Below, piece by piece: positions 63,219 through 64,000 of a DNA stretch of 64,000 nt. The position numbers were made by a program, and so were the translations under genes. The notes beneath the pieces were generated by a model. It searched no databases. It saw nothing but the letters and a program-made list of their open reading frames with translations, and was not told where the DNA came from. This DNA comes from Simmondsia chinensis (Eukaryota > Streptophyta > Magnoliopsida > Caryophyllales > Simmondsiaceae), in NCBI GenBank assembly GCA_018398585.1, contig JAGTTD010000018.1, forward strand, positions 1,185,501-1,249,500, read 5' to 3'. Every line of letters begins with the position of its first letter. The stretch's first letter is position 1.

Positions 63219-63575
63219 ATTCTATCTTTTACCTTTTATCTTTTGCCTCCTGCTGCCTTCTATGTTTCTATGCTTCTATAATTTCTTGCATACATGCTCA
63301 CTTATTTACTTACTTGTTGTTTGTTTACTTGCTCACTTGCTTACATACGTACATGCATATTTGTTTAATATGACCTATATACTTTACATGCTATTCATAA
63401 TTATTAACTATAACTATCCAACTATTCATCTATCTACTATCAGGTTGGGGGTTATCGGAAACAGTCTTTCGTCAGGGTCTCACCCTGATGGGGTAAGGCT
63501 GCTTACATTCTTCCCCTCTCAGACCCTACGCAAGTAGTAGCCCTTAAGACACTGAAATTGTTGTTGTTGTTGCTG
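63219..63575 (+). mobile_element. Type III SINE inserted into another SINE
   Basis: 16-bp target duplication with one mismatch (CCTAACCTTCGAAAAT at 63203-63218, CCTAACCTTAGAAAAT at 63576-63591). The head (CTTTTGCCTCCTGCTGCCTT, TTGTTTACTTGCTCACTTGC) is related to 27812 and 37598. The Au tail from CAGGTTGGGGGTTATCGG runs to (GTT)n. Length 357 bp, close to the 355 bp of 27812-28166. Confidence 0.83.
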
Positions 63576-63607
63576 CCTAACCTTAGAAAATTACCCTAAA
63601 AAATATA

Positions 63608-63845
63608 AAAGGAACATAACAAGTGCCTCAAGGGCTCCCGTCTACGTAAGGTCTGCGGAGGCGGATGTACGCAGCCTTCCCCCTTCAGGGTGTTAACCTA
63701 AAGAGAGGCTGTTTCCCAGTACCCTCAACCTGAGGGTGAGGACTTTCCAGGAGGTCACCCATCCTGGTACTACTCTCACCCAAACACGCTTAACTTCGGA
63801 GTTCTAATAGGATTCGGTGACAGAGTATTGGTGCCTCTTTGGTTA
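63608..63845 (-). mobile_element. 5S-headed SINE, type II
   Basis: Exact 16-bp target duplication TACCCTAAAAAATATA (63592-63607, 63846-63861). Full order tail, junction CCCTCAACCTGAGGG, 5S core (GGTCACCCATCCTGGTACTA, CTTAACTTCGGAGTTC) and start AGTATTGGTGCCTCTTTGG. Ends GTTATGTTCC on its own strand instead of (TTG)n. Confidence 0.92.
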
Positions 63846-63879
63846 TACCCTAAAAAATATATAAACGATAAATACTAAA

Positions 63880-64000
63880 GGAACATACCAAGTGCATCAA
63901 GGGCTCCCGCCTACGCAGGGTCTGGGGGGCGGATGTACGCAGCCTTCTCTCTTCAGGGTGCTAACTTGAAGAGAGGCCGTTTCCCAGTACCCCCAACCTG
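63880..64000 (-). mobile_element. SINE, probably 5S-headed, cut by the window edge
   Basis: GAACATACCAAGTGCATCAA, GGATGTACGCAGCCTTCTCT, GGCCGTTTCCCAGTACCCC, AACCTG. The end type matches the 47019 and 63608 copies, which are 5S-headed. The head lies beyond 64000. Confidence 0.85.

Overview
This window is nuclear DNA of a flowering plant, very probably a eudicot. It is AT-rich and gene-poor, with GT-AG introns and dense short transposable elements: SINEs, MITEs, foldback elements and miniature LTR elements. The proteins and SINE tails fit a dicot, but I cannot name the species.

Only three protein genes are supported. (1) Positions 1-300 (minus strand) are the first 100 codons of a Yellow Stripe-Like (YSL) metal-nicotianamine transporter that continues off the left edge. 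(2) Positions 9476-24532 (minus strand) hold a complete second YSL gene of the YSL5/7/8 type. It has six exons joined in frame to 693 codons and a first intron of about 10.3 kb. The two YSL genes are head-to-tail tandem duplicates and share their leader and TATA region. (3) Positions 38147-39520 (plus strand) are an intronless DPH1, a subunit of the radical enzyme that starts diphthamide synthesis on elongation factor 2. A decayed LINE fragment with a broken reading frame lies at about 56024-56895.

The rest is layered mobile DNA. The most striking component is a SINE family of about 31 copies that share one Au-type 3' module ending in (TTG)n. The same tail is joined to three kinds of 5' end: none (about 100-140 bp copies), a 5S-rRNA-derived head that keeps the internal Pol III promoter region (11 copies), or an unrelated pyrimidine-rich head of about 220 bp (3 copies). 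Several copies have clear target-site duplications of 13-20 bp. Copies lie inside YSL introns and immediately upstream of both the YSL and DPH1 start codons. I do not recall a described plant SINE of this 5S plus Au build, so it is the leading candidate for something new.

Other layers are: hAT-type elements rich in GAGCTCGA (one with a perfect 8-bp target duplication); Tourist-like elements with TTA/TAA duplications; a long-TIR foldback family built on the phrase GTCAATTTAGTCC; a 1.2-kb foldback element holding about 14 copies of GCGGTT/AACCGC arranged as hairpins; tRNA-derived SINEs; and very small LTR elements. Region by region: 1-9.4 kb is YSL intergenic space (MITEs, tandem duplications, the GCGGTT element); 9.5-24.5 kb is the second YSL gene; 24.6-38 kb is intergenic MITEs, SINEs and a TRIM; 38-39.5 kb is DPH1; 39.5-64 kb is gene-free with nested elements.
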